64,000 bases of DNA from the NCBI RefSeq assembly GCF_014843845.1, contig NZ_JHQS01000015.1, forward strand, positions 62,001 through 126,000. Direction: 5' to 3'. The stretch comes from Mesorhizobium amorphae. GTDB lineage: Bacteria > Pseudomonadota > Alphaproteobacteria > Rhizobiales > Rhizobiaceae. This document shows positions 9,497 through 17,746 of this stretch, piece after piece. Each line of letters opens with the position of its first letter. The first letter of the stretch is position 1. The notes under the pieces were generated by a model, which saw nothing but the letters and a program-made list of their open reading frames with translations, searched no databases and was not told the origin of the DNA. A program made the translations under genes and the position numbers.

Positions 9497-10639
9497 CTAG
9501 CGGAACAGATACTTCGACACCTCCGGGTTGCCGCGGCGCCACATCACGTTGTCCAGGAAGTAGTGGTGCACGTTGATGAAAATCAGCACGATGAAGAAGA
9601 AGAGCGATGAACCGAGCACCTGCCTGTCGTACGGGATCAAGGCAGTCAGCACGAACGGGATCAGCCAGAAACCGAGATATCCAAGTGCGGCACCACCGAC
9701 GATAAATCCCAAGACCCGCAGCCTGTAGAGCGGGCCAAGAAAGGCCAGGAGCTTCAGCGGCGGATCCCCGACGGCGCCGGGATCGTCGCGCTCGACATTG
9801 GTCTGATAGCGCCAAACCACCGCCAAGTACTGGAGCGAGTGGAGCGCGGGCACCACAAGCAGCCAGAGCGGGTTTATCCTCGCAATGAGAATCCAAAGGT
9901 AAAGCGATGCGACGTAGGCCACGACGCCGTTATACGGCAGGTTGCCGCCGTTTTTCCGCCAGCGATTGATCAGCATCAGAACCGTGGCCGCCGTGGAAGC
10001 AGTCGCCGTCAGCACGGCAATGTTGGTGATCCACGCCGGGGCTGCAAATGTGTAATATTCCAGGCCATAATATTTGCCCTGGGTGACTGCCGTATTCGTC
10101 TGAAGCCATGCCAGGATCCACACGGCATAGCTGTTGACCAGCAGCACGTTCTTGTCTCGATCGTCGAAGAATTTGCGCTTCAGGACGGCATCCACCATCA
10201 GCATGCCGTAGCCTTGCTTGACGTAGTGCCAGCCGACGAAAAAGAACATCGCATTGGTTGCATATCCCAGCAGGCGTGCGTTCGCCGCCGCCGCGCCATA
10301 CGCAAAGAACGCGCCCATGATGACGGGAACGACGATGCCGGCGAAAATGTAGCGAAGTTGAAGGCTCCTGTCGTATCCATCCCCGCTCACCTTGCGCCCA
10401 AAGTTGCGGTAGAAAAGTTGGTATGAGTGGGCGAAGTGGGGATAGTTTATCAGGTAGGCCACAATGACCATCGTTGCGGCCACAGCGCCTTCGTACTCGA
10501 GCGGCACCAAAAACAGAAACGGCAGGATCAGAAATGCGCTGCCACCGAGCATGAGGAAGTCGGCAACCGGGCCGAAGAGATACTTTTGAGGTGCCGCCGC
10601 TCTGGGAGCTACAGTTTCCGCCGAAAGGTGAAGTGCCAT
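9497..10639 (-). CDS. Conserved polytopic membrane protein, function unknown
   Basis: A 380-residue protein with roughly eight to nine hydrophobic segments and conserved-looking His-rich stretches (NYPHFAHSYQLFYR, FVGWHYVKQGYG, PALHSLQYLAVVW, FINVHHYFLDN). The repeated histidines near membrane ends suggest metal or haem ligation or an oxygenase-like fold, but I do not recognise the family. AAGGGAGG lies eight bases upstream of the ATG at 10639, which decides this start over ATG 10675 and the frame opening at 10729. It faces the same way as the glycan genes but is separated from them by 366 bases. Confidence 0.8.
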   Translation of the reverse strand: MALHLSAETVAPRAAAPQKYLFGPVADFLMLGGSAFLILPFLFLVPLEYEGAVAATMVIVAYLINYPHFAHSYQLFYRNFGRKVSGDGYDRSLQLRYIFAGIVVPVIMGAFFAYGAAAANARLLGYATNAMFFFVGWHYVKQGYGMLMVDAVLKRKFFDDRDKNVLLVNSYAVWILAWLQTNTAVTQGKYYGLEYYTFAAPAWITNIAVLTATASTAATVLMLINRWRKNGGNLPYNGVVAYVASLYLWILIARINPLWLLVVPALHSLQYLAVVWRYQTNVERDDPGAVGDPPLKLLAFLGPLYRLRVLGFIVGGAALGYLGFWLIPFVLTALIPYDRQVLGSSLFFFIVLIFINVHHYFLDNVMWRRGNPEVSKYLFR

Positions 10640-10833
10640 GTTCGAGCCTCCCTTGGGAAGGCTGAGTTTAGCCATCGACCTGTGTGGCGACAAGGTTGGG
10701 GCGCCAAGCGTTCCCGACGGGGCGACCAATCGATCACAGGCAAAGCAGATTGCAGATTAGCCCGCCCCACGGGGTCGAGGCCGACAACCACTCGTGGCGC
10801 CGCAACGCGCGGTGGCGATGTCCCTCGCTGGCT

Positions 10834-10995
10834 TTACGCGGTCCGAAGCCGTTCGATTGAACCTGCGCCTGACGTTGTTGTAATCAAACGCGCAGCGGCG
10901 AATGCAGCCAGGATTATGAAAACCGCTGTGACGTTAAGGAAGATCGTCGACGCAAGAACGGTTCCGCTTTGGTCGAAGCAACTTGCGAATTCCAT
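10834..10995 (-). CDS. Small single-pass membrane protein, hypothetical
   Basis: A 53-residue frame starting MEFASCFDQSG with one hydrophobic stretch (TIFLNVTAVFIILAAFAAA). An AGGGA lies eight bases before the ATG. It has no recognisable family. The combination of ribosome site and membrane helix favours a real gene, but length alone gives no support. Confidence 0.4.
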   Translation of the reverse strand: MEFASCFDQSGTVLASTIFLNVTAVFIILAAFAAARLITTTSGAGSIERLRTA

Positions 10996-11328
10996 GGTGC
11001 TTTATCCCTTCAAACCCACTAACCCCGATCCAGTGGCCCCACACCGCCTGGCTCAGCATGATCCTGATTCAAGGGAAATACAAGTGATTGCTAATGTAGA
11101 GAGGGAGGCTGCAGCCGTTCCGCGTGTGCCAGAAAGCACTCCAAGTCTGCCTGTGAAATCTGCTGTGGGTCTTTATGCCTGGCGACCTCCGTTTGAGAAA
11201 TCACCCGGGGGCTTCAGGTGCCCGGACCGGTAATGCCGTCAAAGACATCGTGAACCTGCGCAGCCAGCATGTCCCGCCTTGCAGGCCGAAGCCGTGCAGC
11301 CGCTGCCTCCGGTGACTGGGCTTAACCG
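10996..11328. other. Intergenic region without recognised features
   Basis: About 330 bases with no frame that has both a ribosome site and sensible composition. I see no repeat or strong hairpin in it. Confidence 0.4.
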
Positions 11329-11523
11329 CTATTCGGTCTCCGGCGGCACTTCTTTCTTGATCGTCTGAGTATCCGCGGTCGTTGCTGTATCGGCGGGCGC
11401 GACGCTCGCAGTCTTCGTCTGTGTGTCGACCGATGCCTGTACCTTCGAATGCCCGGGGCACTCTGCGGATGCAGCGGATATGGAGAGGCCAAGTGCGGCG
11501 GCTATTGCCAGCAAAGTTTTCAT
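11329..11523 (-). CDS. Small exported protein, hypothetical
   Basis: A 64-residue protein with a classical signal peptide (MKTLLAIAAALGLSISAASA, cleavage after ASA) and a short Thr/Lys-rich mature part containing one Cys. AAGGGGAAA precedes the ATG. Small secreted proteins of this pattern are common in rhizobia. Function unknown. It lies just outside the left end of the tRNA-Lys element. Confidence 0.7.
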   Translation of the reverse strand: MKTLLAIAAALGLSISAASAECPGHSKVQASVDTQTKTASVAPADTATTADTQTIKKEVPPETE

Positions 11524-11583
11524 CGTCTTTCCCCTTTCGTGCTGACGTAGCGTAACCTGTCTGGCGCTGAGGACATAATCACT

Positions 11584-11619
11584 TTTGCCCTCGCGCGCTT
11601 GAACGCACGCGAGGGCAAA
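11584..11619. terminator. Perfect 12-bp stem hairpin
   Basis: TTTGCCCTCGCG (11584-11595) pairs with CGCGAGGGCAAA (11608-11619). Before the element inserted, this would have lain about 110 bases past the 3' end of tRNA-Lys, so it may be the original tRNA terminator or that of the small gene at 11329. Neither strand has a long T-run after it. Confidence 0.45.
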
Positions 11620-11730
11620 CCTGTAATTGCGATAGCGCTGATCGGGGACGCCGGTCCCATGTGCCCTCACAGTACCCGCTTCGGAGGGCGTTTTTGTGAA
11701 CTAGGCAGCCTGCAAAATGATTGATTGTTT

Positions 11731-11779
11731 TGGTGAGCGCGTCGGGGTTCGAACCCGAGACCTACTGATTAAAAGTCAG
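11731..11779 (-). repeat. Left attachment repeat (tRNA-Lys 3' fragment)
   Basis: 49 bases identical to the 3' end of tRNA-Lys at 28830-28878, from the anticodon stem through the CCA end. The 5' part of the tRNA is absent here, so this copy cannot be a functional tRNA. It marks the left boundary of the element. Confidence 0.95.
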
Positions 11780-11895
11780 GGGATAATTACTAAGCTGCGC
11801 TAAGCCGGGCTAACGTACCCGTTGCATAACCTACTGAAAAGGCATAATACTTCAATCCAGCTTAGCTGACTTTAGTTGTCCTTATCGGCACCGAT

Positions 11896-11914
11896 TGTTA
11901 GCCAGCCGTTAGCC
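11896..11914 (+). repeat. Putative integrase arm-type site, left
   Basis: Two copies of GTTAGCC arranged as TGTTAGCC-AG-CCGTTAGCC. The same 19-base arrangement, with two mismatches in the spacer, occurs at 28741-28759 near the other end. A further inverted copy GGCTAAC is at 11808-11814. The placement inside both att repeats fits arm sites of a lambda-like integrase. Confidence 0.6.
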
Positions 11915-11929
11915 GGAGGAAGTTTTCCA

Positions 11930-13135
11930 ATGACCCGCAGGCGCAAGTTTTCCGACACTGGCGTTGAGGCGCTGAAGCCCAAGGCAGCGCGCTACACTTC
12001 CCCCGATCCCGAGATGCGCGGGCATTACGTTCGGGTGATGCCGTCCGGCGCGAAATCATTCGTTGCCGTGGCGCGCGACCCCAACGGCAAGCAGGTTTGG
12101 GCAACCATCGGCGCCGCCGACAAGATGGGCATTGAGAAGGCGCGCACGCTGGCAAGGGACGCCATTGAGCGCATCCGCCAGGGTTTGCCACCCGTCGAAC
12201 AAAAGGCCGCTCCGGTGACCTTCAATGACGTGCAGGACGGCTACCTGAAGCGCCACGTAGTCGCCAAGGGTTTGCTCTCAGAATATGAAATCCGCCGCTG
12301 CCTTGACGTGTATGTCATCCCGCAGTGGGGCAAGCGTGAATTTGTCTCGATCCGGCGCGGCGACGTTGCCGCATTGCTCGACAAGATCGAGGACGAGAAC
12401 GGCGCCCGGCAGGCGGATTCGGTGCTGGCGATCGTGCGCGGCGTCTGCAACTGGTTTGCCGCTCGCAACGATAACTATGTCTCGCCGATCGTCCGGGGAA
12501 TGCGCCGCACGGTTCCGAAGGACAGGGCTCGTGAGCGCATCCTGACCGATGATGAAATCCGGGTGATCTGGAAGCACTCGGAAGGCACCTTCGGCGCGAT
12601 GATGCAGCTTGCCCTCGCGACCGCTCAGCGCCGCGAAAAGCTGATGACGATCAAATGGGACGACGTGTCCATTGATGGCGTCTGGCACGTCCCGAGCGAC
12701 GACCGCGAGAAGGGAACGGGCGGCGACCTTAAGCTGTCTGCCCTCGCCCTCGAAATCATCCGCAATCAAAGCCGCATTGGGAAAAACCCCTACGTCTTCG
12801 CTGGTCGCGGCGACGGCCATTTCAACGGCATGTCGCGGGCAAAAATCAACTTCGACAAGCGAGTGAAGGAAGAAGCGCAGGCGAAGCTAGCGCCGTGGGT
12901 GATCCACGATCTAAGGCGAACAGGCCGCTCGCTCATGTCGCGTGCTGGCGTCCGCCCCGACATCGCCGAGCGCGTCCTAGGCCACGTCATCGGCGGCGTC
13001 GAAGGGATCTATGATCGCCACGCCTACCGCGACGAGAAGGGCGACGCTCTGGAGCGTCTAGGCGCCCTCCTCGACACAATCATCAAGAACGACCCGAGCG
13101 CCAACGTGGTGCCGATCAGGAAGGCAGCACAATGA
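11930..13135 (+). CDS. int: Tyrosine recombinase (integrase) of the tRNA-Lys element
   Basis: A 401-residue site-specific recombinase of the P4/DUF4102 type. Residues 1-90 form the arm-binding domain (FSDTGVEALKPKAARY, WATIGAADKMGIEKARTLA). The core-binding SAM-like domain follows, then the catalytic domain with ATAQRREKL (first Arg), HDLRRTGRSL (His-x-x-Arg), LGHV and the nucleophile Tyr in GIYDRHAY. GGAGGAAG eight bases upstream fixes the ATG at 11930 over the longer frame from 11876. It sits beside the left att repeat and should integrate and excise the element at tRNA-Lys. The stop overlaps the next start (ATGA). Confidence 0.96.
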   Translation: MTRRRKFSDTGVEALKPKAARYTSPDPEMRGHYVRVMPSGAKSFVAVARDPNGKQVWATIGAADKMGIEKARTLARDAIERIRQGLPPVEQKAAPVTFNDVQDGYLKRHVVAKGLLSEYEIRRCLDVYVIPQWGKREFVSIRRGDVAALLDKIEDENGARQADSVLAIVRGVCNWFAARNDNYVSPIVRGMRRTVPKDRARERILTDDEIRVIWKHSEGTFGAMMQLALATAQRREKLMTIKWDDVSIDGVWHVPSDDREKGTGGDLKLSALALEIIRNQSRIGKNPYVFAGRGDGHFNGMSRAKINFDKRVKEEAQAKLAPWVIHDLRRTGRSLMSRAGVRPDIAERVLGHVIGGVEGIYDRHAYRDEKGDALERLGALLDTIIKNDPSANVVPIRKAAQ

Positions 13136-13668
13136 ACCACCAAGAGTTTTTCGACGGTCGCCTCAATAATTGGAAAAAGCATTGGGAAGAAACCGGACTG
13201 CTTCCGGTCCTTTTCAGCGCAGTCGGCATGTGCGGCGAATGGAAAATTCCCCTGCCCGAATGGGCATCGCTGGCGGTTCTCAACCTCATCATCGACAACT
13301 TCAACACCACATCCAAGCCGGGGGTTAAAGGCTCTCTCGCCCGCCTTAAAAGCCGGATGGTCAAGGACTATGCACACTATCTCCGATGGTCTGCTGTAAG
13401 AAGCTGCCTGTTTCTTGCTGGGCTTGATGAACTGCCAGAGCCGGCAAAGAAGGGCCGGCCGTCTATCAAGAGCAGGGGTGATGGACCGACCAGAGACAGC
13501 CTGTTGAGCGAGGCGATGCAGCTGCTGAGCAAAAACAAATATGCGCAGGAGGTGACGCAGGACGCGGTCGAGAAAAGTTACATCATCGTCCGAGATTCGA
13601 GGGCGGCCGGCGAACACCGCTTTCGCTTTGAAGATTTCGAATTAATTGCGCCTCAAAACGCGACTTAA
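13132..13668 (+). CDS. Element protein, unknown function
   Basis: A 178-residue protein coupled to the integrase stop. It has an aromatic-rich N-terminal half (FFDGRLNNWKKHWEETG) and a C-terminal half with a charged helix; no domain I recognise. The Lys-rich segment KKGRPSIKSR could bind nucleic acid. Being immediately after int, it may modulate integration, but this is only positional inference. Confidence 0.7.
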   Translation: MNHQEFFDGRLNNWKKHWEETGLLPVLFSAVGMCGEWKIPLPEWASLAVLNLIIDNFNTTSKPGVKGSLARLKSRMVKDYAHYLRWSAVRSCLFLAGLDELPEPAKKGRPSIKSRGDGPTRDSLLSEAMQLLSKNKYAQEVTQDAVEKSYIIVRDSRAAGEHRFRFEDFELIAPQNAT

Positions 13669-13733
13669 AGCTTTTTATTTCCCGCTAAGCCCGGTGTATC
13701 TGGGGTGTTCTCAACTAGTGAGGACACCGCCTA

Positions 13734-13934
13734 ATGACTACGTTTCTCCGATTCAAAGACCTGAAAGCTCGCGGCATCGTCAGCAATTGGCCGACGTTGC
13801 TGGACTGGATCAAGGACGAAGGCTTCCCGCCCGGCAGATATTTCGGGCCCAACACTCGCGTCTGGGCAGACGAGGAGATTGACGCCTGGACGGCTTCGCG
13901 TCCCCTCGCCTCCTCGGAAAGCGAGGCGGCATGA
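13734..13934 (+). CDS. AlpA-like helix-turn-helix protein
   Basis: A 66-residue protein of AlpA/excisionase type: MTTFLRFKDLKARGIVSNW, then LLDWIKDEGFPPGRYFGPNTRVW and EEIDAWTAS, matching the short winged-helix pattern in which a helix-turn-helix is followed by a beta hairpin and a final helix. Such proteins drive excision or activate integrase and early genes in P4-like and PICI elements. It lies 66 bases after the previous gene. Its stop overlaps the ATG of a 27-residue frame. Confidence 0.8.
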   Translation: MTTFLRFKDLKARGIVSNWPTLLDWIKDEGFPPGRYFGPNTRVWADEEIDAWTASRPLASSESEAA

Positions 13935-14014
13935 TGGCCTACATCATCCTCTGCGCCGCCATCGCATTGGCAAATCAGATCCGCTCGGGAGGTGTCGATG
14001 CGACCACCTCCTGA
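13931..14014 (+). CDS. Very small membrane-like peptide frame (27 aa)
   Basis: MMAYIILCAAIALANQIR followed by a short tail. The ATG overlaps the AlpA-like stop and the frame ends inside the start of the HNH gene, so it may act as a coupling peptide. One hydrophobic helix. Weak support because of its length. Confidence 0.3.
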   Translation: MMAYIILCAAIALANQIRSGGVDATTS

Positions 14015-14651
14015 AACTAAAAGCCCAGCCGCTAGGGCAAGCGGCCAGGCCTTAGGAGAAGTCACAGGGGCGAACCTAGACTGTAACACTATTACACCGC
14101 TCCGCGAGACCTCTCAAGCCGAAACTATCGCCCAACGCCGGGCCGGCGCGCCAGCGCTCACAGCCGAACGCGCACGCGAACTGCTGCACTATAATCCCGA
14201 AACGGGCGCCCTGACTTGGCGTGTTCCCAGGGGATGCCAACGCGGCGCGCTGGCCGGAACGCGCACGTCTGAGGGATATACCCAGGTCGAAATTGACTAT
14301 CGCCTGTACCGCGCACACCGGGTGATCTGGCTTATGCAAACGGGGAAGTGGCCGAAGCAGCTGCTCGACCATCGCAACGGCATGCGCGCGGACAACAGAT
14401 GGCGGAACCTCCGCGAGGCCACGCCCTTGCAGAACGCAAGGAACAGGCGGCCGGGCAAGAGCAATTCCAGCGGCACCGTTGGCGTTTCATACCTCACCAG
14501 CCTTCAGCGCTGGGAGGCCTATATCGGGCTCGACAACCGTTGTGTCAGCCTTGGCCGATTTGTCGAGAAGGATGAGGCTATCTCAGCCCGGCGCCAAGCC
14601 GAGCAGCACCACTACGGAGAGTTCGCCGCCGGTGGAGGGCTCCCCGAATGA
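13998..14651 (+). CDS. HNH homing-type endonuclease with AP2 DNA-binding domain
   Basis: A 217-residue protein. Residues about 55-145 are an HNH_3-type domain: YNPETGALTWRV, then AHRVIWLMQTG (His107), DHRNGMRADNRWRNLR (His125, Asn132) and ATPLQNARN. Residues 156-205 look like an AP2-type domain (SSGTVGVSYLTSLQRWEAYIG in parts, GRFVEKDEAISARRQAE). This architecture is typical of phage-borne stand-alone homing endonucleases. GGGAGG five bases before ATG 13998 supports this start over GTG 13992. Its stop overlaps the next start. It may be a passenger or may protect the element against rivals. Confidence 0.88.
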   Translation: MRPPPETKSPAARASGQALGEVTGANLDCNTITPLRETSQAETIAQRRAGAPALTAERARELLHYNPETGALTWRVPRGCQRGALAGTRTSEGYTQVEIDYRLYRAHRVIWLMQTGKWPKQLLDHRNGMRADNRWRNLREATPLQNARNRRPGKSNSSGTVGVSYLTSLQRWEAYIGLDNRCVSLGRFVEKDEAISARRQAEQHHYGEFAAGGGLPE

Positions 14652-15523
14652 CCGAGCAAATTCAACCGGGATTGAAAAAGGTCCGGGGCATGGCGCAAGC
14701 CTCCCTCGACCTGATCGAGGCGATGCACAAGATCGCCGAGGCAGTTCAGCCGATAACCGGCCGCGGCATCGGCTACAAGCTGTTCACGGCCGGCTTGATC
14801 CCCTCGATGTCGACCAACGACATGGCCAAGGTCTATCGCCTCCTGCGGATCGCCAGAGAACAGGGCGACATTCCGTGGGACTGGATTGTTGACGAGACCC
14901 GAGAGTTGGAGCGGGTTTCGACCTGGGATGATCCTGCCCAGTACGCTCGCGCTGTGGCACGGTCCTACCGTCGCGACTTCTGGAATCAACAGCCGTATCG
15001 CGTCGAAGTATGGTCTGAGAAAGGGACCGTTCGCGGTGTCCTGAAGCCGGTGCTCGACCATTATGCTGTCGGCTTCCGCGTCATGCATGGCTTCGCCAGC
15101 GCGACCACGGTCAACGACATTGCCACAGACGATGACGGGAGGCCGTTGATTGTCCTCTACGCCGGGGACTTCGATCCCAGCGGCATGTACATGTCCGAGG
15201 CCGATCTGCCGCGCCGCCTTGTCGAGTATGGCGGCGCGCACGTCAGGTTCCGGCGTATCGCTCTGACACCAGAACAGACGCAAGGCCTTCCGTATTTCCC
15301 TGCGTCCGACAAACGCACAGACAAGCGCTACGACTGGTTCGTCCAGAACCACGGCGCGCATTGTTGGGAACTTGACGCTATGGACCCGCGCGACCTGCGC
15401 GAGTGCGTGCAGCAGGAGATCGAAAAACTCATAGAGCCGGAAGCCTGGGCGCGGTGCGAAACGGTAAACGCGGCCGAACTGGAATCTCTTCAGTCGATCC
15501 TGTCGGGCTGGAGAACGGCATGA
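14648..15523 (+). CDS. TOPRIM-domain protein related to Spo11/TopoVI subunit A
   Basis: A 291-residue protein. The TOPRIM acidic residues are visible: Glu124 in VEVWSEKGT and Asp174/Asp176 in YAGDFDPSG. The N-terminal region (RGIGYKLFTAGLIPS, YRLLRIAREQGDIPWDWI) resembles the winged-helix CAP domain of TopoVI-A/Spo11, with Tyr43 near the position of the catalytic Tyr. No B subunit partner is nearby. It could nick or relax DNA during element replication. The family resemblance is by motif only; a plain nuclease role is also possible. Overlaps both neighbours as ATGA. Confidence 0.72.
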   Translation: MTEQIQPGLKKVRGMAQASLDLIEAMHKIAEAVQPITGRGIGYKLFTAGLIPSMSTNDMAKVYRLLRIAREQGDIPWDWIVDETRELERVSTWDDPAQYARAVARSYRRDFWNQQPYRVEVWSEKGTVRGVLKPVLDHYAVGFRVMHGFASATTVNDIATDDDGRPLIVLYAGDFDPSGMYMSEADLPRRLVEYGGAHVRFRRIALTPEQTQGLPYFPASDKRTDKRYDWFVQNHGAHCWELDAMDPRDLRECVQQEIEKLIEPEAWARCETVNAAELESLQSILSGWRTA

Positions 15524-16290
15524 CCAAGGCCAGCCCCGTGTTCTGCCCTGATCCGCCGCGCGCCATGGCGGATCAGCGGCTTTCGTCGCTCGATATTCGG
15601 GTGTTGATGGCGATCTCCTTCCACGACCGTTTCAGCAAGAACGGCATCGGCTGCACTGCCGGTCATGGCCGATTGGCAAGCCTCGTCGGCTGCCATCTGA
15701 AGAGCCTTTCCAGGTCGATCAGGACGCTTGCCGAATGCGGTTATGTCGGCGGCCGAGCGAACCCTCTTAACCCGAGATCGCGGTGCTACTTCGTCATCTA
15801 CAACGAGATGGATGAGGCCATCATGAAGACCGTCAAGGGTAACCAGCCTGTTACCTACACAGGTAACGAGTTCGCTACCGATGACGCGCCGATAGGTAAC
15901 CAGTTCGTTCCTGAGAACGGCGCCATAGGTAACCAACTTTCAGAAAACTATGAACAAAATCAAACGGATGCTTCGTATAATATATTAGGCGAAGCCTTAA
16001 TAGATCCCGTTGAAACGGTTTTAATAGATCCCGTTGAAACGGCGTCATCGACGCAGGAGCCCTGGAAAAAAAGGGGCAACGAACGGGCGAACTCGACCAG
16101 CGTCGGCGCCCTGTTGGCGATGGCCGAGCGCTCGATGAAGAACGGCGCCGGGAAGGAAAGACTTCACTATTGGTTTGACTGGCTGGACGGCCTTGTCGGC
16201 GATCGTGCGACCCTCACCAACAACGACCCAAACTATGGGCGAGCGTACCGGCTGTTCGAGGAGTTGGGAGGGATGCTCGATGCAGCCTGA
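15520..16290 (+). CDS. Winged-helix replication-initiator-like protein
   Basis: A 256-residue protein. Residues about 15-85 form a helix-turn-helix with SSLDIRVLMAISFHDRF, CTAGHGRLASLVGCHLKS and SIRTLAECGYVGG, like phage O-type or DnaD-adjacent replication proteins. The middle contains repeated GNQ motifs (about residues 106-145) encoded by GGTAAC repeats, followed by two LIDPVET units. The C-terminal 80 residues are helical with many Trp/Tyr. As in lambda O, repeats inside the initiator gene may be its own binding sites. The ATG overlaps the previous stop. Confidence 0.62.
   Translation: MTKASPVFCPDPPRAMADQRLSSLDIRVLMAISFHDRFSKNGIGCTAGHGRLASLVGCHLKSLSRSIRTLAECGYVGGRANPLNPRSRCYFVIYNEMDEAIMKTVKGNQPVTYTGNEFATDDAPIGNQFVPENGAIGNQLSENYEQNQTDASYNILGEALIDPVETVLIDPVETASSTQEPWKKRGNERANSTSVGALLAMAERSMKNGAGKERLHYWFDWLDGLVGDRATLTNNDPNYGRAYRLFEELGGMLDAA
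15838..15936 (+). repeat. Iteron-like GGTAAC repeats inside the replication gene
   Basis: GGTAACCAG at 15838, GGTAACGAG at 15862, GGTAACCAG at 15895 and GGTAACCAA at 15928, spaced 24, 33 and 33 bases. An inverted GTTACC at 15850-15855 pairs with 15862-15867. An AT-rich stretch follows at about 15950-16000. Together this resembles an origin with initiator-binding iterons. Confidence 0.55.
15997..16044 (+). repeat. Two tandem 24-bp repeats inside the replication gene
   Basis: A 24-base unit beginning TTAATAGATCCCGTTGAAAC occurs at 15997 and 16021, with 22 of 24 bases identical. It encodes two LIDPVET units and follows the iteron block and AT-rich stretch. Confidence 0.7.
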
Positions 16291-16510
16291 GCGCAACAAC
16301 CTCGCCAGCAAGCGCAAAAGCACCGAGCGCGTTCGAGAGCATCGCGAATTAAAGCGGCAGGGTCTCAAGGGAATTCGGATCTATGTCCCCGCAGACATCG
16401 GCGATCGTCTCGTTGATCTCAAGAAGATGGACGAGTGGGACAGTGACGACGAGGAACGCGTCCAGGCCGCGCTTAACAGGGCGTTGCTGAAGGTCCTGGG
16501 CGACCTGTGA
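16280..16510 (+). CDS. Small ribbon-helix-helix-like protein
   Basis: A 76-residue protein with a basic N-terminus (ASKRKSTERVREHRELKRQG), a strand IRIYVPADI and two predicted helices, consistent with a ribbon-helix-helix DNA-binding fold. The ATG lies inside the end of the previous gene (11-base overlap). Such factors often repress replication or copy number in small elements, which fits its position after the initiator-like gene. Assignment is structural guesswork. Confidence 0.6.
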   Translation: MQPERNNLASKRKSTERVREHRELKRQGLKGIRIYVPADIGDRLVDLKKMDEWDSDDEERVQAALNRALLKVLGDL

Positions 16511-16520
16511 AACGTGTTTC

Positions 16521-17117
16521 ATGGCCCGATTCGTCGACATGGTAAAACCGCTCAAATGGAAATCAGAGGCTTTCCGAATGTTGGCTAAGACGACTGACGC
16601 TGAGAGGAAACTGGCAAACTTCCGTGCAGTCTTGCACCTCCCGGAACCGTCCGAAGAATACCGGCAGGCAGAACGAAATTACCAGGCTGCCATCGATGCT
16701 CGCGAGATGGTCACGTCAGAAAAAAACGCCATCTTAGCCGACATCGCGCAAGCCGGATTTACCAGCCCCTTTCAGCGCACGCCCTCACGGACCCCGGCCG
16801 ACGTTGCCGCCATCGACATCGAGCTAAAGCCGCTTGTCGCGGCAGAGGCAGAGGCCAAGGCAACGCGCGACCGCTTGCGCGGCGAATACGCGGCAACCGC
16901 CAAGGCGAGCCTTGCCGGCGCGACCGCCGACTTTCACGTGGCAGTGTCGCTCAAGCTGGATGAGTTGCGCGAGCTGCTCGACATCGGATCTGCCCTGCAC
17001 GCGGAAGCCCTGCAGGCCAGTATCGAACTTGAACAGCCGATCATATCGGGCGCGGCGAAGTTGAATAGCGGCCTGGTCGAGATGGTCCGCAAAATCGTCG
17101 CAAGTTGGCGCCGCTGA
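16521..17117 (+). CDS. Helical, coiled-coil element protein, unknown function
   Basis: A 198-residue mainly helical protein rich in Ala, Glu and Lys, with long amphipathic stretches (residues 20-80 and 95-150). It resembles phage scaffold or minor-structural helpers in composition but has no motif I can name. The stop shares one base with the next start (TGATG). Real-gene support comes from tight packing within the operon. Confidence 0.65.
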   Translation: MARFVDMVKPLKWKSEAFRMLAKTTDAERKLANFRAVLHLPEPSEEYRQAERNYQAAIDAREMVTSEKNAILADIAQAGFTSPFQRTPSRTPADVAAIDIELKPLVAAEAEAKATRDRLRGEYAATAKASLAGATADFHVAVSLKLDELRELLDIGSALHAEALQASIELEQPIISGAAKLNSGLVEMVRKIVASWRR

Positions 17118-17746
17118 TGTACCTGAAAATGTGCGCCGAGAACGATCCCGCCAACCTTGACCCGACCCCTGCGGAGATGGCAGCGGCCCGCGCGGCCGCA
17201 GAACTGGCGCGCGCCAATGGCTCGGGACCGGATCACTGTCACATTGAGGTTCGCGGCGAGTTCAACCGCGAAAAATATTACATCCTGAAAGGGCAACTTG
17301 ATGCCGCGCCTTTCGCCCGGAAACTCACCTTGCATATCGATTGCAACGGCGGAGAAGCCATGGCGGTCTTCGATGCCTACGTGATCCTGCGGCGCCATCC
17401 GGCAGAGGAAAAGACAACCGTCGTTATTGGCCGGGCTGAGAGTGGCGGACTCGTCGTCGCCATGGCCGGCGATCGGCGGATTGTTCACCGGCATTCCCGA
17501 ATCCTTTTGCATCCGAGCACGGCAGCGAACCCCTGTGACGGAACGCTGACGGCAGCGCGTCTGGAGGAACTCGCAGCCATGTGTCGCGATGTAGACCGCG
17601 ACATCATTCGGCTGATCGTCGCAAGGACCGGCGCCGATCCGGAAGTGATCGCGGCGGAAGCCAGTAACGAAATCCATTCCTCGCTCGACTGGTGCCGCAG
17701 GGTCGGCCTCGTCCACGAAATCATTGAGATGGAGGAAGCGGCGTGA
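17117..17746 (+). CDS. ClpP-like serine protease homologue
   Basis: A 209-residue protein with the ClpP/crotonase-like pattern: LHIDCNGGEAMAVFDAYVIL (oxyanion strand-turn), VVIGRAESGGLVVAMAGDRR with candidate nucleophile Ser109, and SRILLHPST with His132. At the position of the catalytic Asp in ClpP (GLID) it reads GLVHE, His200, so the normal triad is altered. In phages, ClpP-like proteins process capsid scaffolds; here no capsid gene is seen. The ATG start overlaps the previous stop by one base; a longer TTG frame begins at 17105. Confidence 0.78.
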   Translation: MYLKMCAENDPANLDPTPAEMAAARAAAELARANGSGPDHCHIEVRGEFNREKYYILKGQLDAAPFARKLTLHIDCNGGEAMAVFDAYVILRRHPAEEKTTVVIGRAESGGLVVAMAGDRRIVHRHSRILLHPSTAANPCDGTLTAARLEELAAMCRDVDRDIIRLIVARTGADPEVIAAEASNEIHSSLDWCRRVGLVHEIIEMEEAA

